Assembly: GCF_029714425.1 (NCBI RefSeq)
Contig: NZ_CP121668.1
Span: forward strand, 1,571,501 to 1,635,500
Length of the DNA stretch: 64,000 nucleotides
Reading direction: 5' to 3'
Source of the DNA: Bradyrhizobium sp. CB2312
Lineage (GTDB): Bacteria; Pseudomonadota; Alphaproteobacteria; Rhizobiales; Xanthobacteraceae
The position numbers and the translations under genes are program-made. Shown in pieces: positions 56,300-64,000 of this stretch (positions are counted from its first letter, which is position 1; the number at the start of each line of letters is the position of its first letter). The notes beneath the pieces were generated by a model. The model saw nothing but the letters and a program-made list of their open reading frames with translations. It had not been told where the DNA came from and ran no database searches.

Positions 56300-57922
56300 T
56301 CAATGCTTCTGCCCGTACAGCACCGGCACCGCCGAATCCACGATCACCTCGACAAGGCTCGCGCCCTCATGCGCCATCCCGCGCTTGAGCGCTTCGCCGA
56401 GCTCCGCCGCCTTGCTGACCCGCACCGCATGGCATCCCATGCCTTCGGCGAGCCGCACGAAATCGATCCCCGGCAGCTCGAGCCCGGGCACGTTCCGCAC
56501 CTGCATCACCTGGCTGAACGAACGCATGGCGCCGTAGCCGGAATTGTTGATGACGACAACCGTCACTGGCAGCTTGCGCTGCGCCGCGGTCCACAGCGCC
56601 TGGATCGAATACATCGCCGAGCCGTCGCCGATCAGGCACACGGTGCGCTGCTTCGGCTTGCCGAGCGCCATGCCGACGGCGGCGGGCAGCGAATAGCCGA
56701 GGCCGCCGCTCGCCATGGTGTAAAAACTGTCCTGGCCCCGCATCGGCAGGAATTTTTGCATCGCCGGCCGATGCGAGGGCACCTCCTCGACCAGCGACGC
56801 CCCATCCGGCATTGCCTGCGACAGCGAATGCAGCAGGAATTCGATCGGCAGCGGATCGGCGGCCTGCGGCGCCGGCGGCAGCGCGCGGCCTTTTGGCGTG
56901 GCGCGCTTGCTCTCGGGCAGAAGGTCGAGCAGCATCGCGAGCGCCGGCTTCATCGTCGCGATGATGCTCGTGCCGACGGGCGTCACCGCCGCGGCGTCCG
57001 GATCGTCCGTGATCTGGAAGATCGTCGCGCCGCCGTCAAAGATCGCGGCATGGCCCTCGACATGGAAGGTGAACACCGGCGCGCCGATGACCACAACAAG
57101 ATCATGCTCGCGCAGCGCATCGGAGAGCTGTGCGGGCGAAGCATGCAGGAAGCCTGCGAATTGCGGGTGGCGCTCGGGGAACGAGCAGCGCGCCGAGAAC
57201 GGGCTGACCCAGACGCTGGCCTTGGCCTTCTCGGCCACGCGCACCATCAGATCGACCGCGCCGGCGCGGTCGACCCCGGGGCCGACGACGAGGGCAGGGT
57301 GCTTTGCAGAGCCGAGCGCCGCCACCAGCGCTTTCATGGCGTCCGGCTCGGGCCCGATCTCGCGGCTGACCTTGCGCGCCTCGACCGGCGCGCAGGCATG
57401 GGCCCAGTCGTCGATCGGGATCGACACGAAGGTCGGCCCGCACGGCGGCTGCATCGCAGTGTAATAGGCCCGCGCGATCGCGGCCGGGACGTCCTCGGGC
57501 CGCGCCGGCTCGACGCTGTACTTCACATAGGGCCGCGGGAACTCGGAGGCGCGCTCGGCGTAGAGGAACGCCTGGAGCGGCAGGATCGAGCGCGCCTGCT
57601 GGCCGGCGGTGATCACGAGCGGCGTCTGGTTGCGATGCGCGGTGTAGATGTTGCCGAGCGCGTTGCCGACGCCGGCCGCCGAATGCAGATTGACGAAGCC
57701 GGCATTGCGCGTCGCCTGCGCGTAACCGTCGGCCATGCCCACCGCGGAGGCTTCCTGGAGCGCCAGCACGTAGTCGATGTCGTCGGGCCAGTCGCTCAGG
57801 AACGGCAGCTCGGTCGAGCCGGGATTGCCGAACACCCTGTCGATGCCGAAGGCACGCAGCAGGTCGAGCGTCGCCTGCTTCACGGTGACGGACTTGCTGC
57901 CGGTCTTGCCGTTCTTGGACAT
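56300..57922 (-). CDS. Benzoylformate-decarboxylase-like thiamine enzyme
   Basis: A 540-residue thiamine-diphosphate enzyme. NPGSTELPFL and the catalytic glutamate 57 (LALQEASAVGMADGYAQA) lead to LHSAAGVGNALGN with histidine 80, matching the active-site histidine region of benzoylformate decarboxylase. AGQQAR, LPRP-like FPRPYVK and the thiamine motif GDGSAMYSIQAL...NNSGYG also match that group. It would decarboxylate a 2-oxo acid such as benzoylformate to an aldehyde. It lies downstream of the CoA transferase operon but is separated from it by 150 bases with a palindrome. MdlC is the nearest described type. Confidence 0.85.
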   Translation of the reverse strand: MSKNGKTGSKSVTVKQATLDLLRAFGIDRVFGNPGSTELPFLSDWPDDIDYVLALQEASAVGMADGYAQATRNAGFVNLHSAAGVGNALGNIYTAHRNQTPLVITAGQQARSILPLQAFLYAERASEFPRPYVKYSVEPARPEDVPAAIARAYYTAMQPPCGPTFVSIPIDDWAHACAPVEARKVSREIGPEPDAMKALVAALGSAKHPALVVGPGVDRAGAVDLMVRVAEKAKASVWVSPFSARCSFPERHPQFAGFLHASPAQLSDALREHDLVVVIGAPVFTFHVEGHAAIFDGGATIFQITDDPDAAAVTPVGTSIIATMKPALAMLLDLLPESKRATPKGRALPPAPQAADPLPIEFLLHSLSQAMPDGASLVEEVPSHRPAMQKFLPMRGQDSFYTMASGGLGYSLPAAVGMALGKPKQRTVCLIGDGSAMYSIQALWTAAQRKLPVTVVVINNSGYGAMRSFSQVMQVRNVPGLELPGIDFVRLAEGMGCHAVRVSKAAELGEALKRGMAHEGASLVEVIVDSAVPVLYGQKH

Positions 57923-57966
57923 TGGTTTCCGTCCCTTGTTGCTTATGGAAGGTAGCAGCCTCACCC

Positions 57967-58053
57967 CGTCATTGCGAGGAGCCCTTGCGACGAAGCAATC
58001 CAGACTGTCTCCCCGGAGGGATTCTGGATTGCTTCGCTGCGCTCGCAATGACG
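57967..58053. repeat. Palindrome, CGTCATTGCGAGGAG type
   Basis: An 87-base copy of the family at 33711-33797: CGTCATTGCGAGGAG and CGCAATGACG ends, GAAGCAATCCAGA / TCTGGATTGCTTC inside. It lies in the 150-base gap between the hydratase and the decarboxylase genes. Confidence 0.86.
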
Positions 58054-58072
58054 ACGGGGAGACAGCGGTGAC

Positions 58073-58924
58073 TCACCACACCGCCGTGCCCTTCATCGTC
58101 GGCTGCCCTTCCGCGTTCGCGGTCCACAGCTCGGTCCCCGTCTCGGTCTCGTTGGCGTTGATGGAGAACTCGGACCCTTCGAACAGCGGCTGCACGCCGC
58201 GATAAGTAAATTTCTTCGGCGCCTTGCCGCCGCGAAGCTTCGCCGCCATCTCGATGATCAGCGCCGCCTGCAGCGGGCCGTGGAAGATCAGGCCCGGATA
58301 GCCCTCGACCTTGGTGACGTAGTCGCGGTCGTAATGGATGCGGTGGCCGTTGAAGGTGAGCGCGGAATAGCGGAACAGCAGCACGGGATCGGAGACATGG
58401 GTCTCGCGGTGCTGCGCCTTCGGCGGCGGAGGCGGCGCCTTGGCGCTCGCGGGTGCGCTGCTCGTCATCTCGCGATAGACGATGTCCTGCCGCTCGCGGA
58501 TGGCGGTGCCGCGCGGGGAGGAGATGCTGTGCTCGACCGAGACGAAGCACAGCGCGCCGGTCGAGCCCGTCTTCACCTGCACATCGGCGATGCGCGAGGT
58601 TCGCGTCGATTCGTCGCCGACGCACAGCGGCTGCAGGAACTCGATCTCGCCGCCGGCCCACATCCGGCGCGGCAGCGGCACCGGCGGCAGGAAGCCGCCG
58701 CGAGTGGGATGGCCGTCGGGGCCGAGCATCGACATCGGAAACACCGGCTGCGCCAGGCACCAATGCACCGTGAACGGCGCGGCGTCACCCTTGTTGGGCT
58801 CGCCCACGTCCTGGAACAGTGTCGCGCGAAGACCCTTCACGAGCTGCGCGCTGACGATGTCGGTGGCCTCCGTGCTGCGGCCGATCCATTGCCGCAAGTG
58901 ATCGATATCGAGCTTCTCGGTCAT
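58073..58924 (-). CDS. MaoC-like double hot-dog hydratase
   Basis: A 283-residue protein with two hot-dog halves: the N-terminal FAS1-type dehydratase domain (GFLPPVPLPRRMWAGGEIEF, here within 90-115) and a C-terminal MaoC-like half with LFRYSALTFNGHRIHYDRDY, where aspartate and histidine act, and YPGLIFHGPLQAALI. It resembles mesaconyl-C4-CoA hydratase and HTD2-type enzymes. It would hydrate an enoyl-CoA made by the dehydrogenase encoded two genes upstream. The CoA transferase gene is 14 bases upstream. Confidence 0.87.
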   Translation of the reverse strand: MTEKLDIDHLRQWIGRSTEATDIVSAQLVKGLRATLFQDVGEPNKGDAAPFTVHWCLAQPVFPMSMLGPDGHPTRGGFLPPVPLPRRMWAGGEIEFLQPLCVGDESTRTSRIADVQVKTGSTGALCFVSVEHSISSPRGTAIRERQDIVYREMTSSAPASAKAPPPPPKAQHRETHVSDPVLLFRYSALTFNGHRIHYDRDYVTKVEGYPGLIFHGPLQAALIIEMAAKLRGGKAPKKFTYRGVQPLFEGSEFSINANETETGTELWTANAEGQPTMKGTAVW

Positions 58925-58938
58925 GACGCCTCGCTCTG

Positions 58939-60039
58939 TTACTTCTTCTGGGGCTTTTCGCCGACCGCGGGCACGGCGCCGTAGGCGCGGGTCTCGCCGA
59001 CGACGATCGGCGCCGGCGCGGGATAGCTGACGCGGCCGTTCGGCGTATCGACCTCGATGCGGCGCAGATGCGGATGGTTGGTGAGGTCGGCCATGGTGTT
59101 GACCTCGGCGAAGGCGATGTCGGCGTCCGAGAGCCGCTTGAGCAACTCGTCGCGCGTCATCCTGCCGAAGATGTCGGCGACCGTCGTGTCGGTGAAATCG
59201 CGATTACGCACGCGCTCGACCATGTTGGCGACGCGCGGATCGGCCGGAAGATCTGGCTGATCCAGCACCTTCACGCACAGCGTCTTCCATTCACGCTCGC
59301 TCTGGATCGAGATCAGGATGTCCTTGCCGTCCTTCGAGGTGAACACGCCGTAGGGCGCGATCGAGGGATGGCGCAGGCCCATGCGCTTGGGCGGATTGCC
59401 GGCCTCGGAGTTGAGCAGCGGCACGGTGCACCAGTCCGCCATCACGTCGAACATGGAGATGCGGATGTCCGCACCTTTGCCGGTGCGCCCGCGCCCGATC
59501 AGCGCTTCCAGGATCGCCGCGTGCGCCGTCGCGCCGGTCGCGACGTCCACGATCGACATGCCGACGCGCGAGGCGCCGTCGGGGTTGCCGGTGATCGAGG
59601 CAAGGCCGCTTTCGGCCTGGATCAGGAGATCATAGGCCTTGCGATGCGCGTAGGGGCCTTCGTCGCCATAGCCGGTGATGGTGCACGAGATCAGTTTGGG
59701 ATAATCCTTCAGCAGCCGCTCGCGCGAGAAGCCGAGCTTGTCCATCGAGCCCGGCTTCAAGTTCTGGATCAGCACATCGGCGCTTGCGATCAGCTTCTCC
59801 AGCTCGGCGCAGCCTTCTTTCGTGGCGAGATCGACCACCGCCGATTGCTTGCCGCGGTTGAGCCAGACGAAATAGCTGCTCTGGCCCTTGGCTGCCGCAT
59901 CGTAGCCGCGGGCGAAATCGCCCTCGGGCCGCTCGATTTTGATCACCTCCGCGCCGGCATCGGCCAGGCGCGAGGAGCAGAACGGCGCCGCGACCGCCTG
60001 CTCGACCGCAATCACCCTGATCCCGTCAAGTGCTCCCAT
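58939..60039 (-). CDS. Class III CoA transferase (CaiB/BaiF family), second member
   Basis: A 366-residue CoA transferase: GIRVIAVEQAVAAPFCSSRLADAGAEVIKIERPEGDFAR, WLNRGKQSAVVDL, and NLKPGSMDKLGF, the segment before the catalytic aspartate in the family. It is smaller than the family member at 39182-40387. It lies 10 bases after the dehydrogenase gene and 14 before the hydratase gene, so it is the CoA-activation step of one pathway. Succinyl-CoA or acetyl-CoA is the usual CoA donor. Start ATG is at 60039. Confidence 0.9.
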   Translation of the reverse strand: MGALDGIRVIAVEQAVAAPFCSSRLADAGAEVIKIERPEGDFARGYDAAAKGQSSYFVWLNRGKQSAVVDLATKEGCAELEKLIASADVLIQNLKPGSMDKLGFSRERLLKDYPKLISCTITGYGDEGPYAHRKAYDLLIQAESGLASITGNPDGASRVGMSIVDVATGATAHAAILEALIGRGRTGKGADIRISMFDVMADWCTVPLLNSEAGNPPKRMGLRHPSIAPYGVFTSKDGKDILISIQSEREWKTLCVKVLDQPDLPADPRVANMVERVRNRDFTDTTVADIFGRMTRDELLKRLSDADIAFAEVNTMADLTNHPHLRRIEVDTPNGRVSYPAPAPIVVGETRAYGAVPAVGEKPQKK

Positions 60040-60049
60040 GATGGTGGCC

Positions 60050-61219
60050 TCAGTACGAGCGCGGCATGCCGAGCACATGCTCGGCGACGAAGGACAGCAC
60101 GAGATTGGTCGAAATCGGCGCGACTTGATAAAGCCGCGTCTCGCGGAATTTGCGCTCGACGTCGTATTCCTCGGCAAAGCCGAAGCCGCCATGGGTCTGG
60201 ATGCAGGCATTCGCCGCTTCCCACGACGCGTCGGCCGCGAGCATTTTTGCCATGTTGGCCTCCGCGCCGCAGTCGAGCCCGGCCTCGTATTTGCGCGTGG
60301 CTTCCTTCACCATCAGCTCGGCCGCGCGCATCGAAGCGTAGGCCTTGGCGATCGGGAACTGGATGCCCTGATTCTGACCGATCGGCCGGCCGAAAACGCT
60401 GCGCTCCTTGGCATAGTTCGTCGCCTTTGCGATGAACCATTTGGCGTCGCCGACGCATTCGGCTGCGATCAGGATGCGCTCGGCATTCATGCCGGAGAGG
60501 ATGTAGCGAAAGCCCTTGCCCTCCTCGCCGATCAAATTCTCCGCCGGCACCTTCATGTCGGTAAAGAACACTTCGGTGGTGGCGTGATTCATCATGGTGC
60601 GGATCGGGCGGATCTCGAGACCGTTGTTCTTGGCCTCGCGCATGTCGACGATGAACACGGAGAGACCATCCGTGCGCTTCTTGACCTGCTCCTTCGGCGT
60701 GGTGCGCGCCAGTAGCACCATCAAATCGGAATGCTCGGCGCGGCTGGTCCAGATCTTCTGGCCGTTGACGATGTAGCTGTCGTTGCCTTCCTTGCGCGCG
60801 AAGGTCTTGAGCGAGGAGGTGTCGGTGCCGCTGGTCGGCTCGGTGACGCCGAAGGCCTGCAGCCGTAACTCGCCGCTCGCGATCTTCGGCAGATATTTTG
60901 CCTTCTGCTCGGCATTGCCGTGCCGCAGCACGGTGCCCATCGTGTACATCTGGGCATGGCAGCCGCCGCCGTTGCAGCCCGCGCGCTGGATCTCTTCGAG
61001 GATGGCTGCGGCCGCCGAAAGCTTCAGGCCCGCGCCGCCATATTCTTCCGGGATCAGCACCGAGAGATAGCCGGCCTCGGTCAGCGCATCGACGAAAGCC
61101 TTCGGGTAGGCCATCTCGCGATCGAGCTTGCGCCAATATTCGCCGGGAAACTGCGCGCAGAGCTTTGCGACGGCTTCGCGGATGTCGGCATGATCTTCGC
61201 TGTGGTGTTCTTCACTCAT
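60050..61219 (-). CDS. Acyl-CoA dehydrogenase
   Basis: A 389-residue acyl-CoA dehydrogenase: IPEEYGGAGLKLSAAA, QAFGVTEPTSGTDTSSLKT (flavin loop), VNGQKIWTSRAEHSD, and TRLYQVAPISTNLVLSFVAEHVLG near the end, where the usual GGTSE-like flavin tail is changed to APISTN. IQTHGGFGFAEEYDVER is a further family mark. It is the first gene of the operon with the CoA transferase and hydratase. I start at 61219, with GGGAAA 5 bases ahead; ATG 61231 has no good ribosome site. It is divergent from the LysR gene. Confidence 0.9.
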   Translation of the reverse strand: MSEEHHSEDHADIREAVAKLCAQFPGEYWRKLDREMAYPKAFVDALTEAGYLSVLIPEEYGGAGLKLSAAAAILEEIQRAGCNGGGCHAQMYTMGTVLRHGNAEQKAKYLPKIASGELRLQAFGVTEPTSGTDTSSLKTFARKEGNDSYIVNGQKIWTSRAEHSDLMVLLARTTPKEQVKKRTDGLSVFIVDMREAKNNGLEIRPIRTMMNHATTEVFFTDMKVPAENLIGEEGKGFRYILSGMNAERILIAAECVGDAKWFIAKATNYAKERSVFGRPIGQNQGIQFPIAKAYASMRAAELMVKEATRKYEAGLDCGAEANMAKMLAADASWEAANACIQTHGGFGFAEEYDVERKFRETRLYQVAPISTNLVLSFVAEHVLGMPRSY

Positions 61220-61344
61220 GGCGTTTCCCATTGGTAGCGGCAGTCAAGATAACGCCGGCCAACCCTCTGGCGTTGTGAAAACATCGCCAGCCCCCTATGC
61301 TCATTTGCTATAGCGTATGGAGTAGCCTTCCAGGATTGGCAAGC

Positions 61345-62265
61345 ATGGATTTCCGGCAGCTCAGGACCTTCAGTTGCGTGGCGGAGCTCGGCAGCCTCAG
61401 CAAGGCGTCCGACACGCTGCGCGTCGCGCAGCCGGCGCTCTCCAGGCAGATCAAGCTGCTGGAACACGAGCTGCGCACCGAGCTGTTCACCCGCAACGGC
61501 CGCGGCATGGTGCTGACCGAAGCAGGGCGTCTCTTGCTGGCTCGCACCTCCGGCATCGTGCGGCAGATCGACCAGATCCGCGACGACATCCAGTCGGCCA
61601 AGGGACCGCCGTCCGGGCAGGTCGTGCTCGGCCTGGTTCCGACCGTGAGCTGTGTGCTGTCGGCGCGCTTTGCGCGGCGCTGCGTCGAAAAGTTTCCCGG
61701 CATCACGCTGCGCATCGTCGAGAGCTACAGCGGTCATCTCGTCGAATGGCTGCATCGCGGCGAGATGGATCTCGCCATCCTCTACGGCCGTTCCGCCGAT
61801 CTGCACCTCAATGTGCAGAGCCTCGGACGCGACAACATCGTCGCGGTCGGCCCGCGCGGCTGCGGGCTTGCGCGCAAGAAGAGCGTCGACATCGGCTGGC
61901 TGCTGCGGCAGCGCCTGGTGCTGCCCAGTCATTCCCACGGCCTCCGCGCGCTGATCGAGCACGCCGCCGCCCAGCGCAAGATCAAGCTCAACGTCCAGTT
62001 AGAGGCAGATTCGTTCCGGGTGCTGACGAGCCTCGTCGAGGAAGGCCTCGGCTTCGCGCTCTTGCCGCCCTCGTCGGTCCACGGCGAGGTCGCGGACGGG
62101 CGGCTGGAAACGACAGTCGTCTCGAAACCGATGACGCGCGAGCTCATTTTTGCTTCTCCGATCGACCGCCCGCCCTCGACGGCCTCGCTGGCCGTCACCG
62201 CGCTGTTGCGCGAGGAGGTCGCCGCCTGCCGCAAGGAAGGCGTGTGGGACATCAAGTTGAGTTAG
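61345..62265 (+). CDS. LysR-family transcriptional regulator
   Basis: A 306-residue LysR regulator: MDFRQLRTFSCVAELGSLSK begins the winged helix, with VAQPALSRQIKLLEHEL as the recognition helix, then the long linker helix and the two-lobed effector domain starting QVVLGLVPTVSCVLS. It is divergent from the acyl-CoA dehydrogenase / CoA transferase / hydratase operon, 125 bases between the starts, so it most likely activates that operon in response to its substrate or a CoA intermediate. AGGA at 61332-61335 supports the ATG at 61345. Confidence 0.92.
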   Translation: MDFRQLRTFSCVAELGSLSKASDTLRVAQPALSRQIKLLEHELRTELFTRNGRGMVLTEAGRLLLARTSGIVRQIDQIRDDIQSAKGPPSGQVVLGLVPTVSCVLSARFARRCVEKFPGITLRIVESYSGHLVEWLHRGEMDLAILYGRSADLHLNVQSLGRDNIVAVGPRGCGLARKKSVDIGWLLRQRLVLPSHSHGLRALIEHAAAQRKIKLNVQLEADSFRVLTSLVEEGLGFALLPPSSVHGEVADGRLETTVVSKPMTRELIFASPIDRPPSTASLAVTALLREEVAACRKEGVWDIKLS

Positions 62266-62377
62266 CGCTCGTGTCGTAGACCAGCCGCGCGCGGTCGGCC
62301 CTTCGCATCCTTTGCGAGCTGTCATGCCGGAATTTTATAGCTGGGCTAGGGTCGCCCACTCTTAGCCCCACTCTCGG

Positions 62378-62480
62378 CGTCATTGCCCGCGAAGGCGGGC
62401 AATCCAGTATCCCAGAAGCCGCAGTGCTTGAGCCGAGAAGCCGCGGCGTACTGGATGCCCCGCCTTCGCGGGGCATGACA
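62378..62480. repeat. Palindrome, CGTCATTGCCCGCG type
   Basis: A 103-base element with GCCCGCGAAGGCGGGC and GCCCCGCCTTCGCGGGGC stems and ATCCAGTA / TACTGGAT inner arms, as at 32171-32272 and 54739-54859. It lies between the LysR gene and the P450 gene, which converge. Confidence 0.82.
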
Positions 62481-62529
62481 GTGAGAATTGGAGAGGCGGC
62501 CCCCTCCAAGGTCGTCCCGACAGCAGCGC

Positions 62530-63804
62530 CTATCCCGGAATCCTCACCGGCAGCGACTCATATCCCTTGATGAAGCTCGAATAGATCCGCTTCGGCTCGC
62601 CGACCACCTCGATGCGGTCGAAGCGCTTGAGCATCTCCTCCCAGACGATCCGCAATTGCAGCTCGGCGAGGCGCATGCCGACGCAGCGGTGGATGCCGAA
62701 GCCGAAGGAGAGATGCGTGCGCGGGCGGGGCCGGTCGATGATGAAGTCGTTCGGGTTCTCGAACATCTCCTCGTCGCGGTTGCCGGAAACGTACCACATC
62801 ACGACGCGGTCGCCCTTTTTGATGTGCTTGCCGCTGATCTCGGTGTCTTGCAACGCCGTGCGCCGCATATGCGCGAGCGGTGTCTGCCAGCGGATCACCT
62901 CGGGCACCATGGAATCGATCAACTCGGGATTTTCGCGCAGCTTGTCGTACTGCTCCGGGTTCTCGTTCAGCGCCAGCACCGAGCCGGACATGGTGTTGCG
63001 CGTGGTGTCATTGCCGCCGACGATGAGCAGGATGATGTTGCCCATGAGGTTGTCGGGGTCCATGAAGCGCGTGGCGTCATTGTGGGCCATCAGCGACAAC
63101 AGATCGTTGCGCGGCGCGGAATTGACGCGCTCGTTCCAGAGCTTCGACATGTAGGCGTAGCACTCGTCCATCTCGCGGCGGCGCTCTTCGGCGGAGGCGA
63201 CGATGCCGCTCTTGGGCAGCGCGGTCGCGACGTCGGACCAGCGCGTCAGCTTGCGCCGCTCCTCCCAGGGGAAGTCGAACAGGGTCGCCAGCATCTGCGT
63301 CGTCAGCTCGATCGAGACCCGCTCGACGAAATTGAAGGTCTCGTTGCGCGGGAGGTTGTCGAGCACGGTCTGCGAGCGCTGCCGGATCAGCTTTGCCATC
63401 TCGTCCAGATGGGCTGGCGTGAACATCGGCGAGACCGTCTTGCGCTGCGCCGAATGCCTGGGCTGATCCATCGCGATGAAGCTCGGCCAATCGTAACCTT
63501 CCGGCACGTCGCGGATGCCGATGCCGCCGAGCGTGGAGTCCGAGGAGAAGATGCCGTGATTGGTATCGACATGCATGATGTCGTTGTATTTCACCACGGA
63601 CCAGTACGGCTCGATCGGCGCATTGGTGCAGTAATGCACCGGCTCTTCCTTGCGCAGCCGCTCGAACCACGGCCACAGCGTGTCGTCCTGGAACAGCCTC
63701 GGCGCGCCGGGATGGAACTGCGCCAGCGGTGTCGCATAGGCCTCCTCGCGCGCCCGGCGCATGCGTTCGGCCTTGTCCACTTTAACCGGCGCTTGGATGT
63801 TCAT
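62530..63804 (-). CDS. Cytochrome P450, CYP153-like
   Basis: A 424-residue soluble P450. The heme-binding loop is FGFGIHRCVGMRLAE with cysteine 374; the I-helix is LIVGGNDTTRNT and the K-helix EVIRWQTPLAHMRRTA. The stretch SIELTTQMLATLFDFPWEER and the loop HLSFGFGIHRCVG are typical of CYP153 enzymes, which hydroxylate the end carbon of alkanes and fatty acids. This subfamily call is by eye. It needs a ferredoxin and a reductase, and neither lies inside the window; they may follow beyond the right edge. The start is ATG 63804. Confidence 0.85.
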   Translation of the reverse strand: MNIQAPVKVDKAERMRRAREEAYATPLAQFHPGAPRLFQDDTLWPWFERLRKEEPVHYCTNAPIEPYWSVVKYNDIMHVDTNHGIFSSDSTLGGIGIRDVPEGYDWPSFIAMDQPRHSAQRKTVSPMFTPAHLDEMAKLIRQRSQTVLDNLPRNETFNFVERVSIELTTQMLATLFDFPWEERRKLTRWSDVATALPKSGIVASAEERRREMDECYAYMSKLWNERVNSAPRNDLLSLMAHNDATRFMDPDNLMGNIILLIVGGNDTTRNTMSGSVLALNENPEQYDKLRENPELIDSMVPEVIRWQTPLAHMRRTALQDTEISGKHIKKGDRVVMWYVSGNRDEEMFENPNDFIIDRPRPRTHLSFGFGIHRCVGMRLAELQLRIVWEEMLKRFDRIEVVGEPKRIYSSFIKGYESLPVRIPG

Positions 63805-63831
63805 GGTTGTGGCTCCAGTTGGTTCTTCCTT

Positions 63832-63974
63832 CACCTCGCCCCGCTTGCGGGGAGGTCGGATCGCATCGTTAGATGCGATCCGGGTGAGGGGGACTCTCCG
63901 CGAGCCCAATTCTCTCCGTCCCCGTGGAGACTCCCCCTCACCCCGACCCTCTCCCCGCAAGCGGGGAGAGGGGG
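63832..63974. repeat. Palindrome, CACCTCGCCCCGC type
   Basis: A 143-base element: CCCCGCTTGCGGGG, a GATCGCATCGTTAGATGCGATC stem, GAGGGGGACTCTCCGC, and CTCTCCCCGCAAGCGGGGAGAG at the end. It belongs to the family at 38229-38363. It fills the gap at the right end of the window upstream of the P450 gene. Confidence 0.82.
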
Positions 63975-64000
63975 AGTTCTTCGTTCACGCCGCAATCTTC

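Noticed and set aside
56243..57955. A 570-residue plus-strand frame opposite the decarboxylase-like gene
   Set aside because: Shadow frame with strong bias to Arg, His and Asp; starts inside a palindrome.
63985..64000. Possible end of a minus-strand gene (Lys-Ile-Ala-Ala-stop) at the right edge
   Set aside because: Only five codons are visible, which is too little to support a feature.

Overview
The window is a high-GC, gene-dense stretch of an alphaproteobacterial chromosome. Gene content and repeats point to Bradyrhizobium or a close relative: a PutA without the DNA-binding domain divergent from an Lrp-type regulator, a SorAB sulfite dehydrogenase, many CoA-ester enzymes, and many short intergenic palindromes of several shared families. 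This taxonomic placement is inference. I see no tRNA or rRNA gene, no CRISPR array, no transposase and no phage or plasmid replication gene, so this looks like ordinary chromosome rather than an island.

Layout. 1-4.3 kb: an edge-truncated conserved gene, a chemoreceptor remnant, and a one-polypeptide biotin-dependent acyl-CoA carboxylase. 4.5-8.3 kb: a sigma-54 activator, then a luciferase-like monooxygenase with its flavin reductase. 8.5-11.9 kb: the galactonate-branch kinase and aldolase (DgoK, DgoA) and a PoxB-type pyruvate:quinone oxidoreductase. 12-16.6 kb: small proteins, a tandem hot-dog thioesterase, and a pair made of an amidase-signature hydrolase and a cyanuric acid/barbiturate-type ring-opening amidohydrolase. 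16.9-23.2 kb: Tex, a glycine-rich secreted protein, and a signalling block in which an OmpR-type two-component pair runs into a LuxR-type regulator coupled to a catalytically degenerate HtrA/PDZ protein. 23.4-27.9 kb: a Tat-exported VOC protein, a DapA-family aldolase, and a molybdenum hydroxylase large subunit broken by one extra base. 28.1-31.4 kb: a three-gene beta-oxidation operon (two acyl-CoA dehydrogenases and an enoyl-CoA hydratase). 31.5-38.2 kb: LemA with two TPM-domain proteins, a metallo-hydrolase coupled to a stand-alone cyclic-nucleotide-binding domain, a coiled-coil membrane protein, a secreted CxxCH protein and a 54-residue membrane protein. 38.4-44.6 kb: a glutathione transferase, a class III CoA transferase, PutA/PutR and a cold-shock protein. 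44.8-48.4 kb: SorAB and a six-helix, 2Fe-2S, class III nucleotide cyclase. 48.7-53.9 kb: a GT39-type glycosyltransferase, YcjX/YcjF-like proteins and a hemolysin III family protein. 53.9-62.3 kb: two SDR genes, a MarR regulator with a perfect palindromic operator, a benzoylformate-decarboxylase-like enzyme, and a CoA transferase / hydratase / acyl-CoA dehydrogenase operon divergent from a LysR regulator. 62.5-63.8 kb: a CYP153-like cytochrome P450.

The common theme is breakdown of organic acids, aromatic or alicyclic acids, amino acids and sulfite, with local regulators. The less usual parts are the pseudoprotease/LuxR pair, the redox-type cyclase, the metallo-hydrolase/cNMP module, the frameshifted molybdenum hydroxylase and the dense families of intergenic inverted repeats. 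Most functional calls rest on motifs read by eye; no database search was run.
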